Notes under the pieces: model-generated
What the model saw: only the letters and a program-made list of their open reading frames with translations
Told to the model about the DNA's origin: nothing
Databases searched by the model: none
Shown here: piece by piece, positions 59,060-60,000 of the stretch
How the letters are laid out: each line of letters opens with the position of its first letter
Numbering within the stretch: the stretch's first letter is position 1
Source of the DNA: Cryptomeria japonica
Lineage: Eukaryota > Streptophyta > Pinopsida > Cupressales > Cupressaceae
Assembly: GCF_030272615.1 (NCBI RefSeq)
Contig: NC_081410.1
Location: forward strand, 507,061,942-507,121,941
Length of the DNA stretch: 60,000 bases
Direction: 5' to 3'
Program-made: the position numbers and the translations under genes

Positions 59060-60000
59060 TGTAACGACCCTCCATGTCAAGTTTTGCCTACCAATTGATA
59101 CAAACATTACAAGTTTAGTATTAAAATGGGATATTTTAGGTTTGATTTGAATAATATGGACATTTGTTTTATGGCTAAATTTTAATTATGATTATGTTGC
59201 TTATGTGAATTCATCTCATGTTGAGAATATTTTATATTTGAGATAGAAAAAAATAGAAAATACAATGTAGTTTAGTTGATATTTAGTATCAGCGGGTATA
59301 ATGAACAATGGCTTGTGCAAGGATGAAGTATGTTGCTTTTATAAATGGGGAATGAAGCAAATGTAATTACCTTGCATCTTATGATGATTATAAGTCCATG
59401 ATACCTCAATTACAAAGCTAATATGTTATACTAATGGTTTTGATTGAGTGTGATTTGATCTTAGATTTGAAAGAAGCAAGCGACACAAAATTAAACTCAT
59501 AACCAAGAGGTAAGTACTTCAATTACATGATATGGACATAGTTAACATTTATTTCACTTTGTCTATTGTAATTATAGTTGTTTCTATATTTGCATCATAT
59601 GGTATAAAAAAATTCTCTTAATGTGAGTAAAGGTAAGAAATCTAGGTGAAATTTTTTTTAAATCAAATACTTGACGCTACTTCCAATGTTCAAATGGATT
59701 CCATGAATGAGGATGTAAAATTCTAAAAGTATTTTTTTTTTTCCTTTTGTTTATCATTATTTTGATTACATTGCATGATAAATTATTTAATTATTCTTCT
59801 AGAGTCTTATATAACCTAAGGTGGAAGTGAAAAATGCAACATGGGCTAATTTCTATACAATATTAATCTGGAATGAACAAATAATTTTGAATGGATAGAG
59901 TATAGTGATTTATATATGATAAATGAAGTAGATGGAATAGTATTTTTGTTACATGATGATTATGAGTCTATTTTGATTTTCTATGGTGTTATGTTGCACT
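59060..60000 (+). mobile_element. Possible start of a Gypsy-type LTR, cut by window end
   Basis: TGTAACGACCC at 59060 is a common start of plant Gypsy LTRs. The expected end GGGTCGTTACA is not inside the window, and the following 940 bp are non-coding, as expected of an LTR. Only the terminus supports the call. Confidence 0.35.

Overview
The window looks like intergenic DNA from a large, repeat-rich seed-plant genome; a conifer-like genome is my guess. I see no intact host gene, rRNA, tRNA, CRISPR array or organelle insert. Almost everything is retrotransposon: nested Ty1/Copia and Ty3/Gypsy LTR elements, solo LTRs and L1-like LINE relics. All coding regions I can name belong to these elements and nearly all are broken.

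Layout. (1) 1-22 kb: an old probable solo LTR (423-22051, ends TGTAATACCC/GGGTATTACA) is split by two later insertions. One is an autonomous-type Copia element, Copia-A (941-14801, + strand); inside its RNase H region sits a smaller element, NA-1 (6230-12876, - strand, TSD ATAAC). The other is NA-2 (15088-21728, - strand, TSD AGGAA), a sibling of NA-1. The NA elements have LTRs, PBS and PPT but no protease, integrase or reverse transcriptase. They carry a coiled-coil ORF with four zinc knuckles and a long ORF (ORF2, about 1,070 codons) that I do not recognise. (2) 22-38.8 kb: an unrecognised minus-strand coding relic is split by an LTR-like insertion (23872-37653). That insertion is itself split by a 12.8-kb Tat-type Gypsy element (24785-37605, TSD TCTTC). 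Between integrase and 3' LTR the Gypsy element carries an antisense, intron-containing plant-mobile-domain (PMD) gene. (3) 38-44.4 kb: LINE relics, one solo LTR nested in another (41658-42522 in 41179-43261), and short duplications. (4) 45-49.4 kb: a 5'-truncated minus-strand L1-like LINE. (5) 49.7-56.5 kb: Copia-B (- strand, TSD TGGAA), a degenerate element with gag and pol. (6) 56.5-60 kb: AT-rich DNA with a diverged duplication, a cluster of 12-bp palindromes and the start of another LTR.

How the parts relate. Copia-A, Copia-B, NA-1, NA-2 and both solo LTRs share an initiator-Met-type PBS where one is present, similar PPT regions, and a C-rich-loop hairpin just upstream of the PBS whose stem changes by compensatory substitution. 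This suggests the NA elements were mobilised by Copia enzymes like those of Copia-B. The best candidates for something undescribed are the NA family with its ORF2 and four-knuckle ORF, the covarying U5 hairpin, a second covarying hairpin beside an internal purine tract, and the antisense spliced PMD gene kept inside a Tat element.
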